36,910 nucleotides of DNA. Source: Coriobacteriia bacterium. GTDB lineage: Bacteria; Actinomycetota; Coriobacteriia; Anaerosomatales; JAAXUF01. The stretch spans positions 1 through 36,910 of the forward strand of contig JAAXWY010000022.1 in assembly GCA_013334745.1 (NCBI GenBank), given 5' to 3'. How positions within the stretch are numbered: the first letter of the stretch is position 1; each line of letters opens with the position of its first letter. A model generated the notes under the pieces. The model did not search any database, was not told where the DNA came from, and saw nothing but the letters and a program-made list of their open reading frames with translations. The position numbers were made by a program, and so were the translations under genes. Shown here one piece after another: positions 16,924 to 25,320 of this stretch.

Positions 16924-17631
16924 TCATACCTCCATGTCCAAGACGCGCTCGAGATCATCCAGCGTTCGCAAGAACAGCCCGTCATACTCACGCGGCCCGT
17001 CGTGTCGGTCTATCAGAACCGCCGACATCCCAACGGCAGAAGCCCCGACAACATCGGCGTAGTGATGATCGCCAACGTGGGCCGCGTCGTTCGGACTGAC
17101 CCCTAACCGCTCGCACGCCAGCTCGAATATCCTCGGATTAGGCTTATGGAGTCCCACGGCGGCCGATGAGATCACCGTCGAAAGATAGCCACCCAGACCA
17201 AGCCCATCCAAGAGCCCCGCCAGCCGCCGGTCCCAGTTCGAGATGATGCCTACCTGCACTCCCCGGGAGACGAGCCGCTCCATGGCCGGTGCCACGTCGT
17301 CGTACGCGCGCCACCGAGAGGCACACCCGAACTCGTCGTACACACGCGCTGCAATCCGCTCGGCGTCGTCTTCGATGCCGAGACGCCGACAGAGCAGCGA
17401 GTACATCCCAATCCACACATCTGAGGTCTCGGCCTCGTTCGTCCAGAACGTGTCGTCACTACGATATCGATCCTCGTAGTACGCATCGACCAGGGGCATC
17501 AACGCGTCGATCGCGCCGACATCATGACAATGCCCCTCTTCAATGAGGACTTCGCGTACAACGTGAGGGACACTCGGGTACGGATACAGCAGGGTATTCC
17601 CAACATCGAAACAGATGGCCTTAAGCGGCAT
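16924..17631 (-). CDS. HAD-superfamily hydrolase
   Basis: This 235-aa protein has the HAD fold: nucleophile Asp9 in FDVGNTL, Ser/Thr motif IISNWD, Lys in GLHKPNPRIF, and acidic motif HVGDHHYADVVGA. Gly11 replaces the general-acid Asp of typical phosphatases (DxDxT), as in the haloacid-dehalogenase-like branch, so phosphatase activity should not be assumed. The ATG at 17631 starts two bases after the nitroreductase stop; GTG and TTG codons a few residues upstream are alternatives. The substrate is unknown. Confidence 0.87.
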   Translation of the reverse strand: MPLKAICFDVGNTLLYPYPSVPHVVREVLIEEGHCHDVGAIDALMPLVDAYYEDRYRSDDTFWTNEAETSDVWIGMYSLLCRRLGIEDDAERIAARVYDEFGCASRWRAYDDVAPAMERLVSRGVQVGIISNWDRRLAGLLDGLGLGGYLSTVISSAAVGLHKPNPRIFELACERLGVSPNDAAHVGDHHYADVVGASAVGMSAVLIDRHDGPREYDGLFLRTLDDLERVLDMEV

Positions 17632-17633
17632 CC

Positions 17634-18203
17634 TCAGTCGCACCAAACCGCGACGTCGGATCGCTTACCTACCCGCGGCGGAAGGTTCTGGGCCGGTGTC
17701 CCGATCGCAATCACACTGACGACCGAGTCGCCTTCGGGAATCCCGAGGAGGTCCGCCGCCTCGTCACGCACCCAGTACGAGAATGTGATCGGGCACGCAC
17801 CGAGCCCTTCGGCGGTGGCGGCAAGAAGGAGGCTGTCGATCGCAGCACCCACGGACACAAGGCGATTCGCCGCCTGAAACTCGCTCGCGGAATCGGGGCA
17901 TGCCACTGCTATCAGCACCGGCGCGCCTCCCATGGACGAGTACCAGCGCACCGCGCGGTCGTATCCTTCCGCCCCAAGCACGTCGATGTACTCATCCAGA
18001 TATGAAGTGGTCTGCGAAATGACCTGCCCGAGCGCCTCACGAGTGGTACCGGTGGTGACGTAGAACCTCCACGGCTGCTCGTTCTGGCTAGAGGGCGCAC
18101 TTGCTGCGGCTGCGACAACTCGTTCCAGTGCCGCGCGATCTACCTGATCGGGCTCGAACTCCCGCACAGCTCTTCGTGACGCCACGGCATCGTAGAACTC
18201 CAT
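17634..18203 (-). CDS. Nitroreductase-family flavoprotein
   Basis: The 189-aa protein begins with the family motif FYDAVASRRAVREFEP. It continues with APSSQNEQPWRFYV and the C-terminal GLGACPITF...LLGIPEGDSVVSVIAIGTP. These enzymes bind FMN and reduce nitroaromatics, quinones or flavins with NAD(P)H. It heads the run of seven minus-strand genes down to YqhA, and the HAD gene starts two bases after its stop. A quinone-related role is possible given the menaquinone genes, but unproven. Confidence 0.9.
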   Translation of the reverse strand: MEFYDAVASRRAVREFEPDQVDRAALERVVAAAASAPSSQNEQPWRFYVTTGTTREALGQVISQTTSYLDEYIDVLGAEGYDRAVRWYSSMGGAPVLIAVACPDSASEFQAANRLVSVGAAIDSLLLAATAEGLGACPITFSYWVRDEAADLLGIPEGDSVVSVIAIGTPAQNLPPRVGKRSDVAVWCD

Positions 18204-18264
18204 CGGCTGCGCAGCCTTCCCCTGTGGTGTGCGAGTGTCGGAAGCACGTGAGCGAATATCAACC

Positions 18265-18298
18265 CTGCGGTTCCGAATTGTAGTGGAACGGTCCGCAG
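18265..18298 (-). terminator. Hairpin between the STAS-HATPase gene and the nitroreductase gene
   Basis: CTGCGG (18265-18270) pairs with CCGCAG (18293-18298), and TTCC with GGAA, around a 10-nt loop with a 4-nt bulge. There is no clear U run. It may end the minus-strand partner-switching transcript or lie in the leader of the nitroreductase operon. Confidence 0.3.
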
Positions 18299-18322
18299 CA
18301 GACTAACGGCCAAGGACAGCAA

Positions 18323-19108
18323 TCACACGCCGTTGTGACCGCGGTGCTTGATGAGCCGCACGCAGGTCCCTCCCGTGACGGACTCAGTGAACTCCACACG
18401 GTCCATCAGTGCGCGCATGAACATGATTCCACGGCCACCCGGTGCGTACAGGTCGTCACTGGGCGACGGTGTGCCGTCGAATCCGTCACCCGAGTCCCGG
18501 ACCTCGATCATCACTCGATCCTCGTATGCGAAGACACCGACTTCTATCATCGCGTCGTCGGGCTCGGATGAACCGTGGCGCACCGCATTGGCCAGCGCCT
18601 CGCCCATCGCGACCTTGATGTCGAACAGTGCCGACTCCTGGAATCCCAGTGGAGCGATCAGCTCGCTCACTCTCTCTCGCATCCCGGCCAGCTCGTTCAC
18701 ATCGGGGTGCATCTCGAACTCGTGTTCCCAGAGCGCCCGTGTTGGTTTCTCGGGCAATCGCAGCCCCTCGAGTGCCTGGGCGACGCTCGAACTCGAGCCG
18801 ATGGACTTCGCGACGCCGATAAGCCCTGACAGTTCGAGCACACGCTGAACGTCTGGACTCGCCCCCGCTAGCATCAACCGACCGCCAACGGGCGACAGCC
18901 TGTGGTCGAGCCAGACGAGTAGTCCAAGCGCAGAACTGTCGGCGTAGATGACGTCTGACAGGTCCAGCACCACATTGACGCATCCGCCACCCATTGATGC
19001 GTCGAGTTTGGCCTGCAACTCAGGAACGACCGCCGTATCGACGTCGCCGGATAGTCGAGCGATGCAGGTGTGTGTGTTCGGCTCGTTCTCGATATCGAAT
19101 GATGTCAT
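18323..19108 (-). CDS. Fused STAS (anti-sigma antagonist) and HATPase (anti-sigma kinase) protein
   Basis: This 261-aa protein joins two partners that are usually separate. Residues 1-115 form a STAS domain like RsbV/SpoIIAA, with the phosphorylatable Ser58 in the ADSSALGLLV loop. Residues 130-255 form an RsbW-type GHKL ATPase with N-box EALANAVRHG (Glu170, Asn174), G1 DSGDGFD (205-211) and G2 GGRGIMFM. Both halves look intact. The upstream gene encodes a SpoIIE-type PP2C phosphatase ending 15 nt before this ATG, so the two probably form a phosphorylation switch. No sigma factor or other target is adjacent. Confidence 0.92.
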   Translation of the reverse strand: MTSFDIENEPNTHTCIARLSGDVDTAVVPELQAKLDASMGGGCVNVVLDLSDVIYADSSALGLLVWLDHRLSPVGGRLMLAGASPDVQRVLELSGLIGVAKSIGSSSSVAQALEGLRLPEKPTRALWEHEFEMHPDVNELAGMRERVSELIAPLGFQESALFDIKVAMGEALANAVRHGSSEPDDAMIEVGVFAYEDRVMIEVRDSGDGFDGTPSPSDDLYAPGGRGIMFMRALMDRVEFTESVTGGTCVRLIKHRGHNGV

Positions 19109-19123
19109 CTCAGGCAGACTTCC

Positions 19124-22100
19124 CTACCGTTGCGATTCCAGTTCATCGTCGATCCCTAGAACCCGAATGGCCAGTACTGCAACGTCGTCCCTCAACCGGT
19201 TCTGGGCGAAATGGCGAACCGCAGCCTGGAGCCGATCCACTATGTCGCCCGGACTACCGCCATCGGCAAGTGCCTCTCGGACCCGCTGCTCGCCGAAGAA
19301 GGTATTCCCTGTTCGCGCCTCGGTTACGCCGTCTGTGTACAACAACACGGAATCTCCAACACCGAACTCCACCAGGTCCTCTGTGTATGTGACCTCCGCG
19401 ACGGCCCCCAGGAGCGGTCCTGTAGCGCCCAGCAGCACGATGCTGCCATCATCGCGCCTGATCATCCCCGGCGGATGACCGCCACTCGCCCACGTCAGAG
19501 TGTGCGACCCCAGATCGACCCTACCAAGCCACAACGTAACAATGTCAGCGGGTCCGCCACCCTCCGAGACCATCTTGTTGACCTGGGTCATGACGCTCGC
19601 CGCAGGTAGCCCTGCTGCGACAAACGATCGGACGGCGTACTTGATCATCGAGGTCTTCGTGGCCGCACCGACCCCCTTGCCGCACACATCGGCGATCGCA
19701 AGCCAAATCGATTCGTCCGGTGCGGGGAAGAGGTCGTAGTAGTCTCCGCCGATCTCGGCGTCACCCCCAGCCGGCTCGTAGAGGCTCGCCGATTCGATCC
19801 CCGGGAACTCCGGCAGCGCGCCGGGCACGATCGACCGCTGGAGGACCGAAGCCACCTCGTGCTCGCGGCTGTACATTCGGGCGGTGTCGATGGCCAAGGC
19901 GGCTTGGGCCGCAAAGGTCTGCAGCAAGCTCACGTCATCGTCTGTGAAAGCATCCGGCTCAGTCGAGTACACCGTGAGCACGCCGATCGAGCGTCCGCGA
20001 GCGAGCAGCGGCACCGCAACCAGTGAGTGGAGTCCGTTGGCCACAGCATCGCCTGCAACACCCTCCATCCCTGAGTGAAGGTCTCGCAGGGCGACGGGCT
20101 CGCCTGACTCGAAGACGTAGCCAACGATGTCGTCCCCGGCAGCGAACGCGCGATCCATCACCGACGCCGAAACCCGGCCCCTGGCCATCTCGGTGGTGAT
20201 CAAACGAGTGCGCGAGTCGTACGTTTGGAGAGCTACCGCGTCTGCGGTAAGGATCTTCTGGACGACGTCAAGAACGCGGTTGAGCACCACCTTCACCTGA
20301 AGCGACGAACCCACGGCTTGGCTGATATGGAACACCGTCTCCAGACTGTTCGCACGCGTCAGAGCCTGCTCGTAGAAGTACGCGTTGTCGAACGCAAGCG
20401 CGATCTCGTTAGCCACCGTGTCCGCGAGTTCCAGATCCCGCCGATTCGCGCGCTTCTCGCCAAGTGCGATGACCAAGACGGCTCCATGTTCGGACTCAAG
20501 GGCTATCGGAACGACGATCAGCTCGTGGGCCGAAAGCCGCTCCATCTCCGCATCCGCAGCACCATCGTCTCCAATACGCACCACTATCGGACTCTGGCCG
20601 TCGGCGCGAGCCAACAGCCGCAATGAGAAGCCGAGTACCTCGCCCTCCAGGTCACGGTCAGCGGCGTAAGGAATCCCGAGCGCGGGGCGGTCGACAATCG
20701 CGAAGACGGCCCGCACCGCGCCGAAGAGCTCGGCGACGGAGAGCTCCACATCGGTGAGAGCGTCGACAAACCCGCCCGGGCGGACGAGCTGCTCGGCCAC
20801 CGTTCGCAGACCCTCGGCAACGCGCCGTGACTCCGACTCGAATGCGAAGAGACGCGAGTTGTGTACCGCGATCGCCGCCTGTGCTGAGAAGGTTCTGACC
20901 ATCTCCAGCTCAGCATCCGTAACCTCGAAATCGGACTCACTCAGTATCACGACAACACCCATGGTTATGCGTCCCGCAACCAGGGGTGCGACGATGGCGG
21001 CGGATTCGTGACGAACGATTCCCGGCACTTCATCGGACAATCGCCTGCCTCGGCTGACGAACAGCGAGGGGCCTGCATCGTTGAGAGACGCCGCAAGCCA
21101 CATATCGCTTGACGAATCGATCGCCGGCGCCAACGCGATGTCGGCACCGCGGGCACGAACGGGCACGAGCCACCGTCCGCCCTCATCGAGCAGGTACACG
21201 ACCGACGAACCAGGACCAAGCATGTGCCCCATTGCCGTGAGGATCCCGTCGAGCACCTGGTCGAGCTGTGACGAACTAGCGAGAAGCTTGGACAGGTCGT
21301 GCAATGCGTTGAGGCGGAGCGCGACGGCGTTGAAGGCCTTTGCCACGCGCCCCGTCTCGTCGTCGCCGAGTGCCTCAATCGGCTCCACATACGCACCGGT
21401 CGCAGCGGTCAAAGCTGCAGACTCAAGCGCGCGCAGCGGAGCGACGACCCGCCGGGCTGCATACCAGGCGAATGCGAGCGATGCGCAACCACCCAGGGCC
21501 AGAACGAGCATGGTGGGCCACAGCGTCGTGGCGGCCCCTGCGGACGCGGCGAAGCGTGGCGAAATCGCGACAACCTGCCACTCGACTCCGGTAATCCCCT
21601 CAATCTCATCGTACAACCCCGAGTAGACGCGGCCGGCTTCATCGGAGGCGACCAAACGCCCCGCCCCGGTATCACTCTGCACTATCCGAGCTTGCGCGAA
21701 ATCGATAGGCGCATCCGAGCCGGCCGCCAATACACGGCTACCTTGGAGCAGATAGAGCGTCCGAATCCGATTGGAGCCAGACCTGACGAGGTCACCCAGA
21801 AACGTCGTATCGAGTTCAACGAGGATGATGCGGGAGTGCCCATCCCGAGCCAGAACCGTCTGCACAAGCCATAGCGAGCCGGTTCCGGACGAAGCATCGT
21901 GATGGATGGCGCCCGAGACGCCCGCAAGAGCTGCATCCGCTACGACAGTTGCCGCGGGCGACGTAGCTGACGCGGTCGAGGGGACAGCTGCAATCGGGGC
22001 TGCACGTTCGTCGAGCACCGCGATGGTCGACACGACCCCCGTCTCCGAGCTCATCGCACTGCGCAGCGACGACTGGAGTGCGCCCGGCCGGTCGTCTGCG

Positions 22101-22339
22101 ACCGCGGATTGCGCAACCTGTGACATCGTGACGCCGGCTGCAGCAACTCGGGCCAACAGAGTGTCCTCGACGAGTTGCATCGAGGCCTGGCTGTCAGCGT
22201 TCATACTGCCCGAGGCCAACCGTGAGGTATTCACAACGGCAACCACAGCGGCCGTGATGAGAGTGATGCTGCCTATCAGGAGGGTCACGCGGACGATGCG
22301 AGCTGCAAGTCCACGCGACGCGCGAGCACGTGCCCCCAT
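19124..22339 (-). CDS. Membrane sensor phosphatase: sensor domain, HAMP, three GAFs, SpoIIE/PP2C
   Basis: The protein has 1071 aa. TM1 is near residues 15-38, followed by an extracytoplasmic sensor of about 230 residues, TM2 near 275-295, a HAMP domain, three GAF domains (about 365-500, 520-660 and 680-815) and a PP2C domain. PP2C motifs are GGDYYDLF near 864, ADVCGKGVGAA, SGGHPP, YTDGVTEAR and DDVAVLAIR. It should dephosphorylate a phospho-Ser STAS protein, most simply its downstream STAS-HATPase partner. I chose ATG at 22339 with GGGGGA just before it; the frame extends 12 codons to a TTG without a ribosome site. The sensed signal is unknown. Confidence 0.92.
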   Translation of the reverse strand: MGARARASRGLAARIVRVTLLIGSITLITAAVVAVVNTSRLASGSMNADSQASMQLVEDTLLARVAAAGVTMSQVAQSAVADDRPGALQSSLRSAMSSETGVVSTIAVLDERAAPIAAVPSTASATSPAATVVADAALAGVSGAIHHDASSGTGSLWLVQTVLARDGHSRIILVELDTTFLGDLVRSGSNRIRTLYLLQGSRVLAAGSDAPIDFAQARIVQSDTGAGRLVASDEAGRVYSGLYDEIEGITGVEWQVVAISPRFAASAGAATTLWPTMLVLALGGCASLAFAWYAARRVVAPLRALESAALTAATGAYVEPIEALGDDETGRVAKAFNAVALRLNALHDLSKLLASSSQLDQVLDGILTAMGHMLGPGSSVVYLLDEGGRWLVPVRARGADIALAPAIDSSSDMWLAASLNDAGPSLFVSRGRRLSDEVPGIVRHESAAIVAPLVAGRITMGVVVILSESDFEVTDAELEMVRTFSAQAAIAVHNSRLFAFESESRRVAEGLRTVAEQLVRPGGFVDALTDVELSVAELFGAVRAVFAIVDRPALGIPYAADRDLEGEVLGFSLRLLARADGQSPIVVRIGDDGAADAEMERLSAHELIVVPIALESEHGAVLVIALGEKRANRRDLELADTVANEIALAFDNAYFYEQALTRANSLETVFHISQAVGSSLQVKVVLNRVLDVVQKILTADAVALQTYDSRTRLITTEMARGRVSASVMDRAFAAGDDIVGYVFESGEPVALRDLHSGMEGVAGDAVANGLHSLVAVPLLARGRSIGVLTVYSTEPDAFTDDDVSLLQTFAAQAALAIDTARMYSREHEVASVLQRSIVPGALPEFPGIESASLYEPAGGDAEIGGDYYDLFPAPDESIWLAIADVCGKGVGAATKTSMIKYAVRSFVAAGLPAASVMTQVNKMVSEGGGPADIVTLWLGRVDLGSHTLTWASGGHPPGMIRRDDGSIVLLGATGPLLGAVAEVTYTEDLVEFGVGDSVLLYTDGVTEARTGNTFFGEQRVREALADGGSPGDIVDRLQAAVRHFAQNRLRDDVAVLAIRVLGIDDELESQR

Positions 22340-22413
22340 TCGGTCCCCCAATGAACCGGCAAGACGAAACAGCAACTGCCGGCTAATGGTACTTCATGAC
22401 CTGACGGTTTGCG

Positions 22414-23139
22414 TCACAGGGCGACGGTAGGCAGCACCTTCGTGAGCCACGTGGCAAGGACAGCGAGGCGACCCGTGACGATGAGCAGGCCAACGATCAC
22501 GAGGAAGACGCCTGCAACGCGGTTGATTGTGAGCGCGTGCCGATTGAGCCAGCGAAGCAGCGGCGTTGCGCGGTCGAAGAGCAGCGCCACGGCAAGAAAC
22601 GGCAGTCCGAGCCCGAGAGAGTACGTCAGCAGCAGCAGGGCCCCGCGCGCGACGTCGCCACTTTGACCGGCTAGCCCAAGAATCGCTGCGAGGATGGGGC
22701 CGACACACGGAGTCCAACCCGCCGCAAAGGCGATTCCCATCACGAAGGCAGCAGCACCCCCGAACCGCTTGGCGACCGACATGTCGAGCCTCGCCTCGCC
22801 GTACAGCCCGGGAATCTTGATGATGCCGAGCATGAGGACGCCGAAGGCTATGACGAGCACGCCGCCTATCTTCTCCAGCGCGAAGCGATACTCCGCCATG
22901 AACTGTCCGAGTACGGATGCGGATGCTCCCAGCCCTACAAAGACCAACGAGAACCCGGCCACGAACAGGAGTGCTGGCAGCATCACCTTCCCGGTCCGAT
23001 TGCCACGCTCGGATAGCTCGGCGCTGCTTAACCCCGTCATGAAGGAAAGGTACGCCGGAATCAGCGGCAAAACGCAAGGTGAAAGGAACGAGACTAGGCC
23101 AGCAGCGAATGCGGCCGTGAAACTAACCGAAGCGTTCAA
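22414..23139 (-). CDS. ccdA: CcdA-type cytochrome c biogenesis / thiol-disulfide transporter
   Basis: The 241-aa protein has six predicted membrane helices. Its two redox cysteines are in the expected motifs, Cys22 in SPCVLPL and Cys145 in GWTPCVGP. CcdA/DsbD-beta proteins carry reducing equivalents from cytoplasmic thioredoxin across the membrane, for cytochrome c heme ligation and other thiol substrates. The start is TTG at 23139 with GAGGT six bases upstream. A CsoR-type palindrome sits in its promoter (23173-23203), the same arrangement as for trxA and csoR. A monoheme cytochrome is encoded at 6889-7188. Confidence 0.94.
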   Translation of the reverse strand: MNASVSFTAAFAAGLVSFLSPCVLPLIPAYLSFMTGLSSAELSERGNRTGKVMLPALLFVAGFSLVFVGLGASASVLGQFMAEYRFALEKIGGVLVIAFGVLMLGIIKIPGLYGEARLDMSVAKRFGGAAAFVMGIAFAAGWTPCVGPILAAILGLAGQSGDVARGALLLLTYSLGLGLPFLAVALLFDRATPLLRWLNRHALTINRVAGVFLVIVGLLIVTGRLAVLATWLTKVLPTVAL

Positions 23140-23172
23140 TGCGACACCTCAATCTCGGCGATCTGTCGTCGC

Positions 23173-23203
23173 CCAATATACCCCATAGGGTATATTGGTG
23201 CAA
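23173..23203 (-). promoter_or_regulatory. ccdA promoter with embedded CsoR-type operator (site A)
   Basis: On the minus strand, -35 TTGCAC (23198-23203), a 17-nt spacer and -10 TATATT (23175-23180) precede ccdA. A perfect inverted repeat with 11-bp arms and a 4-nt centre spans 23173-23198 and fills the spacer. Its core reads ATACCCCATAGGGTAT. The same core and geometry recur at csoR and trxA, so repression by the CsoR-family protein of this window is likely. Confidence 0.85.
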
Positions 23204-23218
23204 GCGTCGAGAGCCGAG

Positions 23219-23440
23219 TCAGCCCACCGGCTCTGCGTCGTAACCCGCACCCCGAATAGCTTCGATTATGGTTGGGATATCGACGATGTCCGCATTGAAC
23301 GACACGATCGTCTTCCCTGTCGCATGGTCGGTCTGCACCGCCGTGACTCCGTCAATCTCACTGACAGTCATGTCGACCATCATCGAACAGGAACGACAGT
23401 GCATACCGGTAGTGAGGAGCTCGCTGGTCTGATCGCTCAT
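23219..23440 (-). CDS. Heavy-metal-associated (HMA) domain protein, CopZ-like
   Basis: This 73-aa ferredoxin-like HMA domain carries the metal-binding motif GMHCRSC (Cys15, Cys18), then DGVTAVQTDHATGKTIVSF and the closing GAGYDAEPVG. Free-standing HMA proteins usually carry Cu(I) to an ATPase or sensor. No copper ATPase is in the window. The ATG has GGAGGT six bases upstream. It lies just upstream of the ccdA promoter/operator on the same strand, so read-through could join the two. Confidence 0.9.
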   Translation of the reverse strand: MSDQTSELLTTGMHCRSCSMMVDMTVSEIDGVTAVQTDHATGKTIVSFNADIVDIPTIIEAIRGAGYDAEPVG

Positions 23441-23504
23441 ATCGGAACCTCCGTGATGACGCAGGGATCGCGGCCGACGCAGTGGGAGTGAACACCAAAC
23501 GCGT

Positions 23505-23861
23505 TCAGGCTACACGAGAGGCCGATTCGCCGGCTCCGACGCGCTTGTTCGCATCGACGGCCACACTCTCCTGGCTGCCGCCACAGTACGGGCAGAGGCG
23601 CCACTCCTCGAAGATCTGGGTACCGCACGAGACACAACGTGTCGACTTGGGCGATTCCGGCTCATGCACCCCAACGCCAACCAGCAGCAGCCACGACAGC
23701 AACCCGACGCTCGCGCCGGCGACAAGCGGGATCGTCCAGCCGACAGCGTCGGAGAAGATCGCCGAGTCGCGCGCCACAGATGTCAGAAGCAGCCCGATGC
23801 CCGACAACAGCACAAGTGCGCCGACAAGCGCGAAAGCTGTTCTCAGACTCGGTCGCTGCAT
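23505..23861 (-). CDS. Membrane protein with C-terminal zinc ribbon
   Basis: The 118-aa protein has two membrane helices (about residues 9-31 and 40-66). A C-terminal zinc ribbon follows, with two CxxC pairs in CVSCGTQIFEEWRLCPYCG. The tail is polar. I do not recognise a characterised family; zinc ribbons of this kind occur in many small membrane proteins. ATG at 23861 has GGGAG five bases upstream. It precedes the HMA gene by 64 nt. Confidence 0.8.
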   Translation of the reverse strand: MQRPSLRTAFALVGALVLLSGIGLLLTSVARDSAIFSDAVGWTIPLVAGASVGLLSWLLLVGVGVHEPESPKSTRCVSCGTQIFEEWRLCPYCGGSQESVAVDANKRVGAGESASRVA

Positions 23862-23877
23862 GGCGTCTCCCGTTGCG

Positions 23878-23895
23878 CGGTGCGAATACGCACCG
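23878..23895 (+). terminator. Hairpin with T-run between regulator and zinc-ribbon genes
   Basis: CGGTGCG (23878-23884) and CGCACCG (23889-23895) form a 7-bp stem with loop AATA, followed on the + strand by TTTT. No plus-strand gene ends here. It would terminate antisense transcription, or act as a leader hairpin for the minus-strand zinc-ribbon gene. Confidence 0.35.
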
Positions 23896-23960
23896 TTTTG
23901 CAAGGTATATGCCAAGCCCTACGCCATTTCGTATATCAACGAATCTGAATGCATCGGGAC

Positions 23961-25310
23961 CTAGAGACCGAAACGTTGCATCCGCGCTTCCAGCGTCTTT
24001 GCGGTCAGCCCGAGAAGCTTCGCCGCCTTAGGCACCGCCCCTCCCGAGCGATCGAGGGCCTGCCTGACGAGATCAAGCTCAACCTCCTCCAGCACGACGC
24101 CGTCCTCGGGCAGCACGAACCCACTGATTCCCCGCGCAGAACCGGTTGTCCCGGCTCGAATCTCGGAGGGCAGATCCGAGGGTAGAATCTCATCGCCGTG
24201 CGACAGAATCACGATTCGCTCAATCGTGTTCTCAAGCTCACGAATATTCCCGGGCCACTGGTAGTTCACGAGAGCCTCCACAGCTTCGGGGGCGAGTCGC
24301 TTGGCCTCCGCATTGAACTTCTCGAGGAAGTGAGCGACGAGGACCGGGATGTCGCCGGGCCTCTGACGCAACGGAGGGAGCGTGATCGGCACCACGTTGA
24401 GTCGGTAGAAGAGGTCTTCTCGGAAGTCGCCATCGGCGATGAGTTGCTGAAGGTCGCGGTTGGTCGCGGCGACGACCCGAACGTCGACCTCGATGCTGCG
24501 CGTACCACCGAGCCGCTCGAAGCGTCGCTCCTGAAGCACGCGCAACAGCTTGACCTGAGTCGCCGGGCTGATATCCCCGATCTCATCGAGGAAGAGGGTG
24601 CCGCCGTTTGCCATCTCGAACCGACCGGGCTTAGGCGTCATGGCACCAGTGAAGGCACCCTTTTCGTATCCGAACAGCTCACTTTCAAGCAGAGTCTCGG
24701 GGAGCGCCCCCGCGCTGACCGAGACGAACGGCTTGGTCGCCCGAGTCGAGAGGTTGTGCAGGGCACGAGCGATCAGCTCCTTGCCCGTGCCGGACTCCCC
24801 GTAGAGGATCACCGTCGCCGAAGTCGGCGCTACCTTGTGGACCGTCTCGAGAATCTCGGCCATGCCTCGGTCCTGCGCGACGATGCCCTGCACGTCGTAC
24901 TCACGGCCCACTTCCTGCCTGAGGCGCTCGACCTCCAAAGCCATCTCCGAGAAGGTGAGCGCCTTGTCGATCGCGATCCGGAGTTCCTCAAGATCGAACG
25001 GCTTCGTGAGGTACTCGGTCGCGCCCGCCTTCATCGCGTCCACCGCGGTGGCGACGTTTCCGTGAGCGGTCAACATGATGATCGGGAATCGGGCACCCTT
25101 CGAGCGGAGCGTGCGCAGAACCTCCATGCCGTCCTTGCCAGGCATGCGGTGGTCCAGCACCATCACGTCGGGCTCATCGGCGGCGGCAGCAGCTAGCGCG
25201 GCCTTCCCGTCCTCCGCTTCGCTGACCTCGAAGCCCTCACCCGAGAGCGCCTGGCTGAGCACCCATCGCATGTTCTTCTCATCGTCGACGATGAGGATCT
25301 TCTTGCTCAT
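23961..25310 (-). CDS. Sigma-54-dependent response regulator (NtrC family)
   Basis: The 449-aa protein has a receiver domain (1-115; Asp9/Asp10, phosphorylation site Asp53, Lys103). Its AAA+ domain has Walker A GESGTGKE (171-178), sigma-54 contact loop GAFTGA (218-223) and Walker B near 237-246. A Fis-type helix-turn-helix closes the protein. It should remodel sigma-54 RNA polymerase at enhancer-linked promoters after phosphorylation. ATG at 25310 has AGGGA five bases upstream. The partner histidine kinase stops 10 nt upstream, and rpoN precedes the kinase. Confidence 0.95.
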   Translation of the reverse strand: MSKKILIVDDEKNMRWVLSQALSGEGFEVSEAEDGKAALAAAAADEPDVMVLDHRMPGKDGMEVLRTLRSKGARFPIIMLTAHGNVATAVDAMKAGATEYLTKPFDLEELRIAIDKALTFSEMALEVERLRQEVGREYDVQGIVAQDRGMAEILETVHKVAPTSATVILYGESGTGKELIARALHNLSTRATKPFVSVSAGALPETLLESELFGYEKGAFTGAMTPKPGRFEMANGGTLFLDEIGDISPATQVKLLRVLQERRFERLGGTRSIEVDVRVVAATNRDLQQLIADGDFREDLFYRLNVVPITLPPLRQRPGDIPVLVAHFLEKFNAEAKRLAPEAVEALVNYQWPGNIRELENTIERIVILSHGDEILPSDLPSEIRAGTTGSARGISGFVLPEDGVVLEEVELDLVRQALDRSGGAVPKAAKLLGLTAKTLEARMQRFGL

Positions 25311-25320
25311 CACGTTCCCT

